From positions 1-64,000 of the IMG/VR virus record IMGVR_UViG_3300024306_000027: a DNA stretch of 64,000 nt; one strand, written 5' to 3'. The DNA comes from a virus. Position 1 is the stretch's first letter. Each line of letters begins with the position of its first letter. Made by a program: the position numbers and the translations under genes. The notes beneath the pieces are model-generated. The model was not told the DNA's origin, searched no databases, and saw only the letters and a list, made by a program, of their open reading frames with translations. Of this stretch, positions 8,220 to 16,645 are shown piece by piece.

Positions 8220-9182
8220 ATGAAATTACTATTTACAGCAGACTTACACATAAAATTAGGGCAGAAAAACGTACCACAAGACTGGGCTAGAAACAGATAT
8301 AACTTACTATGGCAACAATTAGCAGAAAAACAAGCCAAGGCTGATGTATTTGTTATAGGTGGTGATGTGTTTGACAAACTGCCTAGTATGGAAGAACTAG
8401 AGATATACTTTGACCTAATCGGCAATTGTAATATACCAACTATTATATACAGCGGTAATCATGAAGCAGTTAAAAAATCAACTACTTTTATGACTAATTT
8501 AGCTAAAGCTACTAACAAGATGAATCGTAAAGTTATAGTCATAGATGATTACTACAGCGATTATGGAGTAGAGTTTGTTCCCTACAACAAACTAAAAGAT
8601 TTTGAACAAAACAATCCGTGGCCAGATGGCGGACAGATACTGTGTACACACGTTCGTGGTAGTATACCACCACATGTAACGCCTGAAGTAGATTTAAATA
8701 TTTTTAGCGGCTGGGATGTTGTCTTAGCCGGAGACTTACACAGTTATGAAAATTGTCAACTTAATATTCTTTATCCCGGTAGCCCTGTTACTACTAGTTT
8801 TCACCGTCAACCAGTTGACACTGGTGTTATCTTAATTGATACTGAAACATTGACACATAGTTGGCTAAAGCTGGAAGTTCCACAGTTAATAAGGTTGACA
8901 GTTGGAGTAAGCGACCCTAAACCGCCAACACCGTATCATCATACAATTTATCAAGTTGAGGGTGATATGCAGGAGTTGGGTGAGCTAGAAGATAATGAGT
9001 TAATTGATCGCAAAGTTATTAAGCGGAGTACAGATGTACAATTAATGCTTGATAATGAAATGACACTAGTCGAAGAAGTTCGTGAGTATTTAACCTATGT
9101 GCTACAATTGGGCAGTCAAACGGTTGAACAAACTGTATTAGAACTGCAAGCACACTTAGCTAAAATTGAAACTGATGACTGA
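8220..9182 (+). CDS. Metallophosphoesterase subunit of recombination nuclease (SbcD/Mre11/T4 gp47-like)
   Basis: Nuclease subunit that pairs with the SbcC/gp46 ATPase encoded just downstream to process DNA ends for recombination-dependent replication. The five phosphoesterase motifs are visible in order: ADLHIKLG, VIGGDVFD, YSGNHEA, CTHVRGSI and AGDLHS. At 320 aa it is the length of phage gp47 proteins (339 in T4) and lacks the longer capping domain of bacterial SbcD. It starts immediately after the GIY-YIG stop codon with no spacer. The conserved metal ligands are all present so it should be active; two-metal (Mn) dependence is family knowledge. Confidence 0.92.
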   Translation: MKLLFTADLHIKLGQKNVPQDWARNRYNLLWQQLAEKQAKADVFVIGGDVFDKLPSMEELEIYFDLIGNCNIPTIIYSGNHEAVKKSTTFMTNLAKATNKMNRKVIVIDDYYSDYGVEFVPYNKLKDFEQNNPWPDGGQILCTHVRGSIPPHVTPEVDLNIFSGWDVVLAGDLHSYENCQLNILYPGSPVTTSFHRQPVDTGVILIDTETLTHSWLKLEVPQLIRLTVGVSDPKPPTPYHHTIYQVEGDMQELGELEDNELIDRKVIKRSTDVQLMLDNEMTLVEEVREYLTYVLQLGSQTVEQTVLELQAHLAKIETDD

Positions 9183-9363
9183 ACATCCTAATATGATATA
9201 TGTAGCTAAAATAATTAGCGAACGTAAGCATGGCACACAAGAGTTATGGCACAGTGAATTAAATAGTGCTAGAGACTGTGTATTATTAATAGAACAACTG
9301 GGATTTTTAAACAAGCGAAAGTTTTGGGGCAATGATAACAATAAAAGAACTACGTTGGAGTAA
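9175..9363 (+). CDS. Small protein between gp47- and gp46-like genes
   Basis: A 62-residue open frame starting at the ATG of ATGACTGA, overlapping the gp47-like gene by eight bases and the gp46-like gene by 32 bases. The residues look coding (MTEHPNMIYVAKIISERKHG, ELWHSELNSARDCVLLIEQ): amphipathic helix-forming sequence with one Cys. I do not recognise the family. Overlap on both sides fits a translationally coupled small gene inside the 47-46 pair, possibly a regulator or accessory of the complex (inference). It could still be a spurious frame. Confidence 0.5.
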   Translation: MTEHPNMIYVAKIISERKHGTQELWHSELNSARDCVLLIEQLGFLNKRKFWGNDNNKRTTLE

Positions 9364-11131
9364 TCTTTTTAGTTATGGTGCTAATAACAAGATAAACTTT
9401 GTACACGCTCCACTTACGCAATTAGTAGGTAGAAATGGACACGGTAAAAGCAGTATAGCACTTATATTAGAAGAAGCACTCTACAACAAAAACAGCAAAG
9501 GCATTAAAAAAGCCGATATACTAAATCGTCACGTTAAAGATAAAACTTATACAATTGAACTAGATTTTAGTCGTGATGATAGTGATTATACAGTAAAAAC
9601 AGTTCGCGGCGCACAACAAACTGTTAAACTATTAAAAGATGGTAGGGATATTAGTGGGCATACCGCTACTACAACCTATAAGATGATTGAAGATATTATA
9701 GGCATAGATCATAAAAGTTTTGCACAGATTGTTTATCAAAGCAATGCTAATAGCCTAGAGTTCTTAACTAGTGCAGATACAGCACGCAAAAAGTTTTTAA
9801 TAGAAATACTTAACCTAACTAAATATACTAAAGCTGGTGAAATATTTAAGGAGTTGGGTACAGATCTTAAACAAGAATTAAGTGGAATACAAGGTAAAGT
9901 TACTACAATACAAGCTTGGTTGGACAAATATGCTAATACTAATCTTAGCTATAAGCAAGAAGTAGCAGTACCAGTACTAGATCAACAACTAGAACCTCAG
10001 CTAGTAGAGGTGCAGGCACAAATTAGTAATATTGACAAATTAAACAAGCAGATCAATCAAAATAATACTTATAAAAAACAATTAAACAATATAACACTAC
10101 TAGATGCTCCACAAGCTCCTGATGTAAAGCGTATGCAGCTTATGGAGTCAGAATATACAAACCACCTGCGCACAATACGTGATGGTGAATCATTTATTGA
10201 AAAACTAAATAAATTAAGTGGTGTTTGTCCAACTTGCTTTAGTTTAATAAATGAAGAAAAAGTTAATGAATTAATTGTTGAGCGTACTAGTGAAATTGAA
10301 GAAGCTAGAGCTAGTGGGGTGGTTTGTGCAGTAGTTATAGAAGACATAAAGCAACAAAAACAGCAATATGATACTAGCCTAGCAAAACAAGCTGAGTGGG
10401 AAAAGCTACACCTGTTAATAGACAAAAACCTACCACAGCAAGTACTAGACAAAAATGACTTGCAGCGCGAATATGAACGAGTTAGCACACTAATCACAAA
10501 AACTCGTGAAGAAATACAGCGTTGTGAACAACATAATAGTAGTGCTAAAGCGCACAATACTAAAATAGACACTATTAAGCAGCAGCTTGGTGATATGCGT
10601 CAAGAGCTAGAAGAGCATACATTTCAGCTAGGTTTAATTAATGAACGCATTAATATTGTTAATATACTCAATAAAACTTTTTCAACAACCGGACTAGTAG
10701 CATACAAAATAGAGTGCTTAGTCAAGGATTTGGAGGAAATTACTAATCAATATTTAGTTGAATTGAGTGATGGCAGATTTCAGATTAGTTTTAAGGTAAA
10801 CAGCAGCGATAAACTAAATGTTGTTATCAGTGACAACGGTCGCGATATAGATATTAGTGCACTTAGTGGTGGTGAAAAAGCCCGTGTAAATGTAGCTACA
10901 CTGTTAGCCATACGCAAGTTAATGCAAACCTTAAGCAGCAGTCGTATTAACTTGTTAATCTTAGACGAAACTGTAGAAGCACTAGATGTAGATGGCAAAG
11001 ATAAATTGGTAGAAGTTTTACTCAAAGAAGAACACCTAAATACCTTTTTAGTCAGCCACGGTTTTAGCCACCCCCTACTAGAGAAAGTAAATGTTATTAA
11101 ACGTAATAACATATCTCGCATTGAGGCGTAG
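9332..11131 (+). CDS. SbcC/Rad50/T4 gp46-like recombination ATPase
   Basis: ABC-type SMC ATPase partner of the gp47-like nuclease. Walker A is GRNGHGKSS at residue ~36, the D-loop/Q-loop region follows, and after two coiled-coil arms come the signature LSGGEKARV and Walker B LLILDETVEALD with the His-loop SHGF near the end. The zinc hook is CPTC around residue 298 in the middle of the coiled coil, as in Rad50/SbcC. The length (599 aa) fits phage gp46 (560) rather than SbcC (about 1000), so the coiled coil is short. The start at ATG 9332 matches the family (MITIKELRWSNLFSYG). Confidence 0.94.
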   Translation: MITIKELRWSNLFSYGANNKINFVHAPLTQLVGRNGHGKSSIALILEEALYNKNSKGIKKADILNRHVKDKTYTIELDFSRDDSDYTVKTVRGAQQTVKLLKDGRDISGHTATTTYKMIEDIIGIDHKSFAQIVYQSNANSLEFLTSADTARKKFLIEILNLTKYTKAGEIFKELGTDLKQELSGIQGKVTTIQAWLDKYANTNLSYKQEVAVPVLDQQLEPQLVEVQAQISNIDKLNKQINQNNTYKKQLNNITLLDAPQAPDVKRMQLMESEYTNHLRTIRDGESFIEKLNKLSGVCPTCFSLINEEKVNELIVERTSEIEEARASGVVCAVVIEDIKQQKQQYDTSLAKQAEWEKLHLLIDKNLPQQVLDKNDLQREYERVSTLITKTREEIQRCEQHNSSAKAHNTKIDTIKQQLGDMRQELEEHTFQLGLINERINIVNILNKTFSTTGLVAYKIECLVKDLEEITNQYLVELSDGRFQISFKVNSSDKLNVVISDNGRDIDISALSGGEKARVNVATLLAIRKLMQTLSSSRINLLILDETVEALDVDGKDKLVEVLLKEEHLNTFLVSHGFSHPLLEKVNVIKRNNISRIEA

Positions 11132-11138
11132 TATAAGT

Positions 11139-11312
11139 ATGAAGCACTATCAAAAAATAGCACAAGTGCGAAAAAATAAACAAGCTCGTGATAGACAAAA
11201 GATTGAGCAACTAGACTTAAATACTAAAGAAAATTTATATACAGATCAACTAGGCAATATTGATTGGATTAGGTTAGCCAAACACGTTAATGAGGCCTGC
11301 AGTGGTAGATAG
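11139..11312 (+). CDS. Small basic protein of unknown function
   Basis: A 57-residue protein (MKHYQKIAQVRKNKQARDRQ..., ending ACSGR), starting eight bases after the gp46-like stop with a GAGG upstream. It is strongly basic and helical in its first half and acidic/amphipathic in the second (IDWIRLAKHVNEA). Its end overlaps the start of the PD-(D/E)XK nuclease by 23 bases. No family recognised. Coupling suggests it is translated as part of the recombination operon. Confidence 0.55.
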   Translation: MKHYQKIAQVRKNKQARDRQKIEQLDLNTKENLYTDQLGNIDWIRLAKHVNEACSGR

Positions 11313-11763
11313 TCGTCAAAAAGGTGCACGCACTGAAACTATCGCACGTGATATGTTGCGTAAGCACACTGGCCTAAATTGGGAGCGAGTGCCTGGATCA
11401 GGTGCTCTTGACCCTAAACATCAGCTTAAGGGCGATCTCTACATACCTGGGCAAACAAATAGGTTTTGTGTAGAAGTAAAAGGCTATGCAGATGATCATA
11501 TTAATAGTGGATTATTAACACATAAAACTCCACAGCTGATTGAGTGGTGGCAACAAACTCAGCGTCAAGCCACGCAAGTAGACAAACTACCACTACTTAT
11601 ATTCAAGCATGATCGCAGTAAATTGTTTGTGGCTACTGTGGTATTTGACGATGACGCATTGTTGGAGAAGCGCTGGTTAATGTACAATGCTGATGACTAT
11701 GAGTTTTATATCTTTTTACTAGAAGATTGGCTTAACATAAGCACACTTAAATTTGTGTCTTGA
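11290..11763 (+). CDS. PD-(D/E)XK nuclease, Holliday-junction-resolvase-like
   Basis: A 157-aa nuclease of the restriction-endonuclease fold. The Hjc/VRR-like core is visible: an N-terminal KGARTETIARDML helix with a Glu, then PGSGALDPKHQLKGDLYI providing the catalytic Asp, and FCVEVKGY providing the ExK. The following TPQLIEWWQQTQRQA helix and LLIFKHDRSKLF strand fit the family. The likely job is resolution of branched DNA made by the recombination genes upstream, in the position T4 endonuclease VII or RusA would fill; substrate is inferred. Its stop codon overlaps the -35 box of the next promoter. Confidence 0.75.
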   Translation: MRPAVVDSRQKGARTETIARDMLRKHTGLNWERVPGSGALDPKHQLKGDLYIPGQTNRFCVEVKGYADDHINSGLLTHKTPQLIEWWQQTQRQATQVDKLPLLIFKHDRSKLFVATVVFDDDALLEKRWLMYNADDYEFYIFLLEDWLNISTLKFVS

Positions 11764-11788
11764 CACTGCCTAGCGTGTGTGATATAAT
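11760..11788 (+). promoter_or_regulatory. Consensus sigma70 promoter for exonuclease-dUTPase-reductase operon
   Basis: Perfect TTGACA (11760-11765), 17-base spacer, perfect TATAAT (11783-11788) with an extended -10 TG. It drives the 5' exonuclease, dUTPase and reductase genes, whose ATG is 25 bases beyond the -10 box. The -35 hexamer overlaps the TGA stop of the preceding nuclease gene. Confidence 0.9.
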
Positions 11789-11812
11789 AATAGATTACAC
11801 TCTAAAAATACC

Positions 11813-12649
11813 ATGAAAACCTTCAAACAAATAGAACAGAATCAAAACGCACTGATGATAGTAGATGCGCTTAACCTTGCTTTTCGCTATAAGCATAGTG
11901 GCGCTAGAAACTTTGCTGAAGACTACCTACGCACGGTTCAAAGTCTTAGCAAGAGCTATAAAGCTCGTTGGACAATTATTGCTGCAGATCAAGGATCAAG
12001 CAGTTATCGCAAAGATATATACCCACTATACAAGCAAAATCGCAAAGACAAGTACGAACAACAAACTGAAGCTGAACGCGCAGAGTTTGAGCTATTCTTT
12101 GAAGATTTTACAGCTACACTAGAGCTACTTGGTGAACACTATCCTGTATTACGCTATCAGGGTGTAGAAGCAGACGATATTGCTGCATATGTAGTATCAA
12201 AGAAAGCTAAGCTAGGCATACCAGAAATTTGGTTAATGAGCAGTGATAAAGACTGGGACCTACTAGTACAACCAGGTGTAGGTCGGTTTAGCTATGTTAC
12301 ACGAAAAGAGACTACTTATGAAAACTGGAATGATCATTATAGTTTTGAACCCACAGATTATATTCATGTTAAGTGTCTTATGGGCGATAGTGGCGATAAT
12401 GTGCCTGGTGTGCCTGGCGTTGGACCTAAACGTGCTCAGCAACTTGTTGAAGAGTATGGTACTACCTGGGATATTATTAATAGTATTCCTCTACCTGGTC
12501 GGTACAAATACATTCAAGCCATTAATCAGAGTCGTGAACAACTGGAAACAAACTATAAACTCATGGATTTACAAACTTACTGCAAGGATGCGCTAGGCGT
12601 AGAAAATTGTAAAAATATTGATGAAATACTAGGACTAACATTAAAGTGA
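11813..12649 (+). CDS. 5'-3' exonuclease / flap endonuclease (FEN, T5 D15-like)
   Basis: Structure-specific 5' nuclease that removes RNA primers and flaps; it supplies the activity the family A polymerase lacks. The metal-binding acidic motifs are seen in order: MIVDALNLAFRY, ADQGSSSYRKDIYP, GVEADDIAAY, SSDKDWDLL, and MGDSGDNVPGVPGVGPKRA, the last being the helix-two-turn-helix K+/DNA-binding element. Its 278-aa length is typical (T5 D15 is 291). It is first in the transcript from the perfect promoter at 11760 and its TGA overlaps the GTG start of dUTPase (GTGA). Confidence 0.93.
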   Translation: MKTFKQIEQNQNALMIVDALNLAFRYKHSGARNFAEDYLRTVQSLSKSYKARWTIIAADQGSSSYRKDIYPLYKQNRKDKYEQQTEAERAEFELFFEDFTATLELLGEHYPVLRYQGVEADDIAAYVVSKKAKLGIPEIWLMSSDKDWDLLVQPGVGRFSYVTRKETTYENWNDHYSFEPTDYIHVKCLMGDSGDNVPGVPGVGPKRAQQLVEEYGTTWDIINSIPLPGRYKYIQAINQSREQLETNYKLMDLQTYCKDALGVENCKNIDEILGLTLK

Positions 12650-13131
12650 AATACAGTACACAATTCTTAAATATTAATAGTAGCTATGATCACGGTCGTG
12701 ATCTAGCCGTAAAGCAAGTTGTAGAGTGCAGAGTCGATAACGCAGTCTACCTACCCAAACGTGCTAATGCTACTGATGCAGGTGCAGACTTACGCAGCAC
12801 TGAAAAGTTGGAAATCTATCCTGGCGAAACAAAAGTTGTTGATACTGGTGTAGCCATAAAAATTCCACAGGGTTACGGTGGCTTTGTATTTAACAGATCG
12901 GGACAAGGTAAAAACGGAATTATTGTGCTTAATGGCGTAGGCGTTATTGACAGTGATTATCGCGGAAATATAAAAGTAGCACTAAAAAATATTAGTGAAA
13001 ATAGATATGGAATAGAGGTTGGAGATAGAATTGCACAGCTGGTTATCTTGCCAGTTATCTTATGTGATTTTGTCGACAGCTGGAATGATACAGAACGTGG
13101 TACTGGAGGATTTGGTAGCACAGGAAAATAG
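12646..13131 (+). CDS. dut: dUTPase (deoxyuridine 5'-triphosphate nucleotidohydrolase)
   Basis: Trimeric dUTPase that hydrolyses dUTP to dUMP and pyrophosphate, keeping uracil out of phage DNA and feeding thymidylate synthesis. The five motifs are present: DAGADLRS (I), NRSGQGKNGI (II), GVGVIDSDYRG (III), GDRIAQLVI (IV) and the C-terminal arm GTGGFGSTG (V). There is a ~37-residue N-terminal extension (starting KYSTQFLNINSSY) before the fold that is longer than usual. Initiation is at GTG 12646 overlapping the exonuclease stop. A GGAG just after its stop serves the next gene. Confidence 0.95.
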   Translation: MKYSTQFLNINSSYDHGRDLAVKQVVECRVDNAVYLPKRANATDAGADLRSTEKLEIYPGETKVVDTGVAIKIPQGYGGFVFNRSGQGKNGIIVLNGVGVIDSDYRGNIKVALKNISENRYGIEVGDRIAQLVILPVILCDFVDSWNDTERGTGGFGSTGK

Positions 13132-13139
13132 GAGCAATT

Positions 13140-15104
13140 ATGCAAGTAAGTACACGAGCACAAGTAATTACAAGGAGGACTTATAATAGACCTACTAGTG
13201 ATGATGGTAAACAATTTGAAACATGGGAACAAACAATAGCACGCGTTACAGAACATCAACGCTGGCTATGGGAACGTGCAGCAGCCCGTCCACTAGTACC
13301 TAATGAGATTAAAGAATTAAACGATCTTAAACAATTAATGCTAGATCGTAAAGTATTAATGGCTGGACGCACACTGTGGCTAGGCGGTACACCAGTAGCA
13401 CAAACACGCGAAGCATCGCAGTTTAACTGTAGTTTTACACATGTAGAAACAGTATATGATGTAGTTGATGTGTTATGGCTACTACTTCAAGGTTGTGGTG
13501 TGGGCTTTAAACCCATTGTAGGTACACTAAATGGATTCTCAAAAACAATCAAGAATATTCGAGTTGTTAAAAGCCAACGAACAGCTAAGGGTGGAAATGA
13601 ACAGAATGTTGAGATCTGGGATGCAACCACAAAAACCTGGACAATTAAAGTTGGCGACAGTGCCGAAGCATGGGCTAAATCTATCGGCAAGCTCCTTGCT
13701 GGCAAATACCCTGCTGATACTCTTGTGCTTGATTTTAGTGAGCTCAGACCTGCTGGGGAAAGGTTAAAAGGATATGGATGGATTAGCAGTGGTGACGCAG
13801 CTATCTCAAAAGCTTATGTTGCAATTGCCAACATACTTAATGGTAGGGCTGATAGCCTTCTCACTAGGATGGATATTCTTGACATTATTAATCATCTCGG
13901 AACGATCCTGTCCAGTCGTAGATCGGCTGAAATCGCTCTTTTCGATTATGGTCAACCGGAGTGGGAAGAATTTGCAGTAGCTAAAAAGGACTTTTGGCTA
14001 TATGATCGTGCACATCGTCAACAGTCGAATAATAGCCTAGTATTCAAGGAAAAACCAACACGAGCTGAACTAAAGCATATATTTAATCTTATGCTAGAAG
14101 CTGGTGGTAGCGAACCAGGATTTATTAATGAACAAGAAGCTCTTAGACGTGCTCCGTGGTTTAAAGGAGCAAATCCATGTGTCGAAATCCTATTGGGCAA
14201 CAAATCCTTCTGTAACCTTACAGAAACGGACATCTCCAAGTTTAAAGGTGACACCGCTGGATTACACGATGCGATCAGATTGGCTGCCAGGGCAAATTAT
14301 CGTCAAACCTGTGTTAATCTTAAAGACGGGATCTTACAAGAAGCATGGCACCTTAACAACTATTTCCTACGTCTCTGCGGGGTTGGTTTAACAGGTATTG
14401 CAATGCGTCCAGATATGAATAGTTATGACTACGAATATCTTAAGCGCACAGCTACAGCTGCTGCTACTAGTATGGCCGATGAATTAGGGTTACCACGTCC
14501 TAAGAATGTTACCTGTGTTAAGCCATCGGGAACACTGTCAAAGATCATGGATTGTACAGAAGGCGTGCACAAGCCACTAGGCAAGTACATTTTCAACAAT
14601 GTACAATTTAGTACTTATGATCCAATGATTCCCCTATTACGAGATGCTGGATACAAAGTAATTAATCATCCTACAGACCCTACTGGTGTACTAGTAACAT
14701 TTCCAGTAGAGTGGAAAGATGTACCATTTCACAAAGAGAGTGGCAAAGAAGTAAACTTGGAGAGTGCAGTACATCAGCTAGAGCGATATAAATTACTGCA
14801 AACTAGCTGGACTCAGCAAAATACATCAGTAACAATTAGTTATGATCCTAGTGAAGTGTCGGAGATTATTGACTGGTTATTAAATAATTGGGATTGTTAT
14901 GTAGGTGTAAGTTTTATTTATAGAACTGATCCTACTAAAACAGCTCAAGATTTGGGCTATTTATACCTTCCACAAGAAGTTGTAGATGAACAAACATTCA
15001 AAGACTATGTTTACAACCTAAAATCAATTAATTTAGAAAATGCTAATAGTTTTGATGAAATTATTGGTGATGATTGTTCAACGGGGGCTTGTCCCATAAA
15101 GTAA
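13140..15104 (+). CDS. nrdJ: Adenosylcobalamin-dependent ribonucleoside-triphosphate reductase (class II)
   Basis: Monomeric B12-dependent reductase of the Lactobacillus leichmannii RTPR type, making dNTPs from NTPs. Landmarks: QFNCSFTH (first redox Cys), LLLQGCGVGFKP, NPCVEILLGNKSFCNLTE (thiyl-radical Cys and second redox Cys), GVGLTGIAMRP, CVKPSGTLSKIMDC, and a C-terminal CSTGAC pair that regenerates the active-site disulfide. At 654 aa it is somewhat shorter than RTPR (739). The ATG is set by GGAG at 13131-13134. The gene depends on host B12. Two internal tracts (about 13530-13990 and 14180-14385) use different synonymous codons from the rest (see findings). Confidence 0.93.
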   Translation: MQVSTRAQVITRRTYNRPTSDDGKQFETWEQTIARVTEHQRWLWERAAARPLVPNEIKELNDLKQLMLDRKVLMAGRTLWLGGTPVAQTREASQFNCSFTHVETVYDVVDVLWLLLQGCGVGFKPIVGTLNGFSKTIKNIRVVKSQRTAKGGNEQNVEIWDATTKTWTIKVGDSAEAWAKSIGKLLAGKYPADTLVLDFSELRPAGERLKGYGWISSGDAAISKAYVAIANILNGRADSLLTRMDILDIINHLGTILSSRRSAEIALFDYGQPEWEEFAVAKKDFWLYDRAHRQQSNNSLVFKEKPTRAELKHIFNLMLEAGGSEPGFINEQEALRRAPWFKGANPCVEILLGNKSFCNLTETDISKFKGDTAGLHDAIRLAARANYRQTCVNLKDGILQEAWHLNNYFLRLCGVGLTGIAMRPDMNSYDYEYLKRTATAAATSMADELGLPRPKNVTCVKPSGTLSKIMDCTEGVHKPLGKYIFNNVQFSTYDPMIPLLRDAGYKVINHPTDPTGVLVTFPVEWKDVPFHKESGKEVNLESAVHQLERYKLLQTSWTQQNTSVTISYDPSEVSEIIDWLLNNWDCYVGVSFIYRTDPTKTAQDLGYLYLPQEVVDEQTFKDYVYNLKSINLENANSFDEIIGDDCSTGACPIK

Positions 15105-15271
15105 TGGAAAAAGAACTAACATTTACCTTAAGCATAAATGAAGCTAACAATATACTAGCTGCACTACAAGAATTACCCGCTAAAGTGGCAAATCCACTTA
15201 CAGCAAAAATTCAGCAGCAAGCACAACAACAACTGCCAAAAGAAGAAGTATCAGGACCAACAGGCCCATAA
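15104..15271 (+). CDS. Small conserved phage protein (~55 aa)
   Basis: A 55-residue protein starting at the ATG in TAATG that overlaps the reductase stop. The pattern EKELTFTLSINEANNILAAL followed by a Gln-rich helix (KIQQQAQQQL) recurs as a small protein in many environmental phages; the function is unknown. The last residues SGPTGP run into the terminator hairpin. It is the last plus-strand gene in the window and coupled to the reductase. Confidence 0.75.
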   Translation: MEKELTFTLSINEANNILAALQELPAKVANPLTAKIQQQAQQQLPKEEVSGPTGP

Positions 15272-15272
15272 A

Positions 15273-15306
15273 AAAAAGCCCAGTAGATTACTCTACTGGG
15301 CTTTTT
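15273..15306. terminator. Bidirectional terminator between convergent operons
   Basis: Stem AAAAAGCCCAGTAGA (15273-15287) with TCTACTGGGCTTTTT (15292-15306), loop TTAC. The U-tract is present on both strands, so it can end both the plus-strand early transcript and the minus-strand late transcript, which meet here. Confidence 0.9.
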
Positions 15307-15309
15307 GCT

Positions 15310-15945
15310 TTATAGTGGTGTATCTAAGTTACTATCTTCTTCATCTACATTATTAGGATCGTGCATATTGTCTAGTTCATGAAATACTTCAACTAGTATA
15401 TCACGATAGGGTTGATCTACACGGTGTAAGTCTAGTAGATAAATATCTAGGTGATCGTTACGTAGTAGTTCAGCATGATACATAAATTGACCAAAAGCTT
15501 CTAGGTCTTCACTGATGTTTTGGTTAGCATAATTTTCGATTACTTGTGCTGCCATCATACGCAGTGGTTCGCTAATCATGCCTTTTTCTGTTAGTTTTAC
15601 TAGCTGTAGTGCTTTACCTTCACGCTCACGCATAATTTGATTGCGTTTAGCAGTGCTCCAGCTATAACCGCCGTCTCCGCCCCAAAGATCCCAGGCTACA
15701 CGACCTTTACTAGGAAATCCTTCTTCACCACTGCGAAAACCTGTTGCTTGTTTATCGGGTTCGTGACGGCTAAAAAAGCTGTACATACGTAATACTGTAC
15801 TAGCTGATAGAGGTTCACGATCTTTTAATTGGTTTGCTCGGGCTAAACCTACAAGTGTTCCACCTGCTTTGCCCTCTTGTTTCCATTTAAGTGCTCGCCT
15901 AGCAGCACTAGCCATACCACTAGTAGGCTTGTAGGTTTTTGCCAT
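15310..15945 (-). CDS. Conserved phage protein with R/K-rich N-terminal head-maturation-like motif
   Basis: A 211-aa soluble protein, last gene of the late transcript. Residues ~10-105 follow a pattern I know from many phage proteins of unknown function: ARRALKWK, GGTLVGLARA, LRMYSFFSRHEPDK, GFPSKGRVAWDLWGGD. This block also occurs fused to prohead proteases or other structural proteins in some phages. The second half is helical and acidic and ends with a run of Asp/Glu (VDEEDSNLDTPL). The ATG at 15945 is two bases downstream of the PhoH stop. No catalytic motif can be assigned with certainty. Confidence 0.8.
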   Translation of the reverse strand: MAKTYKPTSGMASAARRALKWKQEGKAGGTLVGLARANQLKDREPLSASTVLRMYSFFSRHEPDKQATGFRSGEEGFPSKGRVAWDLWGGDGGYSWSTAKRNQIMREREGKALQLVKLTEKGMISEPLRMMAAQVIENYANQNISEDLEAFGQFMYHAELLRNDHLDIYLLDLHRVDQPYRDILVEVFHELDNMHDPNNVDEEDSNLDTPL

Positions 15946-15947
15946 AT

Positions 15948-16625
15948 TTATTCCTTATAAGCTAAAATTATTTCTTTACATAGTCGGCTGCGTACTATAT
16001 CACTATCCATAAATCTAACAACCTCTACGCCTTCTATATGTTGTAATCTATGTGTAGCGTCGTCTAGTCCACTGTTTGTAATATCGCTTTGACCACTATC
16101 TCCACTTATTATTATTTTACAGTTTTTACCTATGCGTGACAAGATCATTTTCATCTCATCCCTTGTAGCATTTTGAGCCTCGTCTAACAAGACTATGCAA
16201 TTTTCAAAAGTAAGTCCACGCATAAATCCCAGTGGTTTAGGTAATATATCCCCATTTTTTAGTGCATATTCGTAAAATCCTTTGCCAAGGCTGCGACTAA
16301 AGATTTCATCAAATGGTTCTAAATAGGGCGCGTATTTTTCCTCTAGTGTACCTGGAAGAAATCCTAATCCACGACCAGTTTCTACATTAGGTCTGGTTAG
16401 GATAATACGCTTTATGCGACGGTGAAATAATTCACCGGCCGCATAACTAGCTGCAATATAAGTTTTTCCTGTGCCAGCACTGCCTATACCAAATACTATA
16501 TCATTTTCATGTATAGCGCGTAGGTATGTTTCTTGAATATAGTTTAGTGGTTTAACATCACGAAAACCAAATTCAAGTGGTATTACATTAGAGTTACGCT
16601 GTTTTTTGCTAGAGCTTTTACTCAT
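15948..16625 (-). CDS. phoH: PhoH-like P-loop ATPase
   Basis: PhoH-family ATPase, common as an auxiliary gene in aquatic phages; a role in RNA metabolism or phosphate stress is suggested for the family but not settled. Walker A is GIGSAGTGKT, followed by RIILTRPNVETGRGLGFLPG, and Walker B is IVLLDEAQN, then ISGDSGQSD, all characteristic. The start chosen is ATG 16625 (MSKSSSKKQ) with an upstream AGGCGG; an in-frame GTG at 16649 overlaps the stop of the preceding gene (GTGA) and is a real alternative that adds eight residues. Unusually for PhoH it sits at the distal end of the late/lysis operon. Confidence 0.93.
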   Translation of the reverse strand: MSKSSSKKQRNSNVIPLEFGFRDVKPLNYIQETYLRAIHENDIVFGIGSAGTGKTYIAASYAAGELFHRRIKRIILTRPNVETGRGLGFLPGTLEEKYAPYLEPFDEIFSRSLGKGFYEYALKNGDILPKPLGFMRGLTFENCIVLLDEAQNATRDEMKMILSRIGKNCKIIISGDSGQSDITNSGLDDATHRLQHIEGVEVVRFMDSDIVRSRLCKEIILAYKE

Positions 16626-16645
16626 GGGCCGCCTATAGGTTAATT

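Noticed and set aside
10069-10572. Minus-strand frame inside the SbcC/gp46 gene
   Set aside because: It opposes a gene with full ATPase and zinc-hook motifs; composition is Cys/Ser-biased antisense.
12947-12975. TTGACA...TATAAA promoter inside dUTPase
   Set aside because: Spacer is 16, no extended -10, lies within a conserved motif of dUTPase; likely chance.
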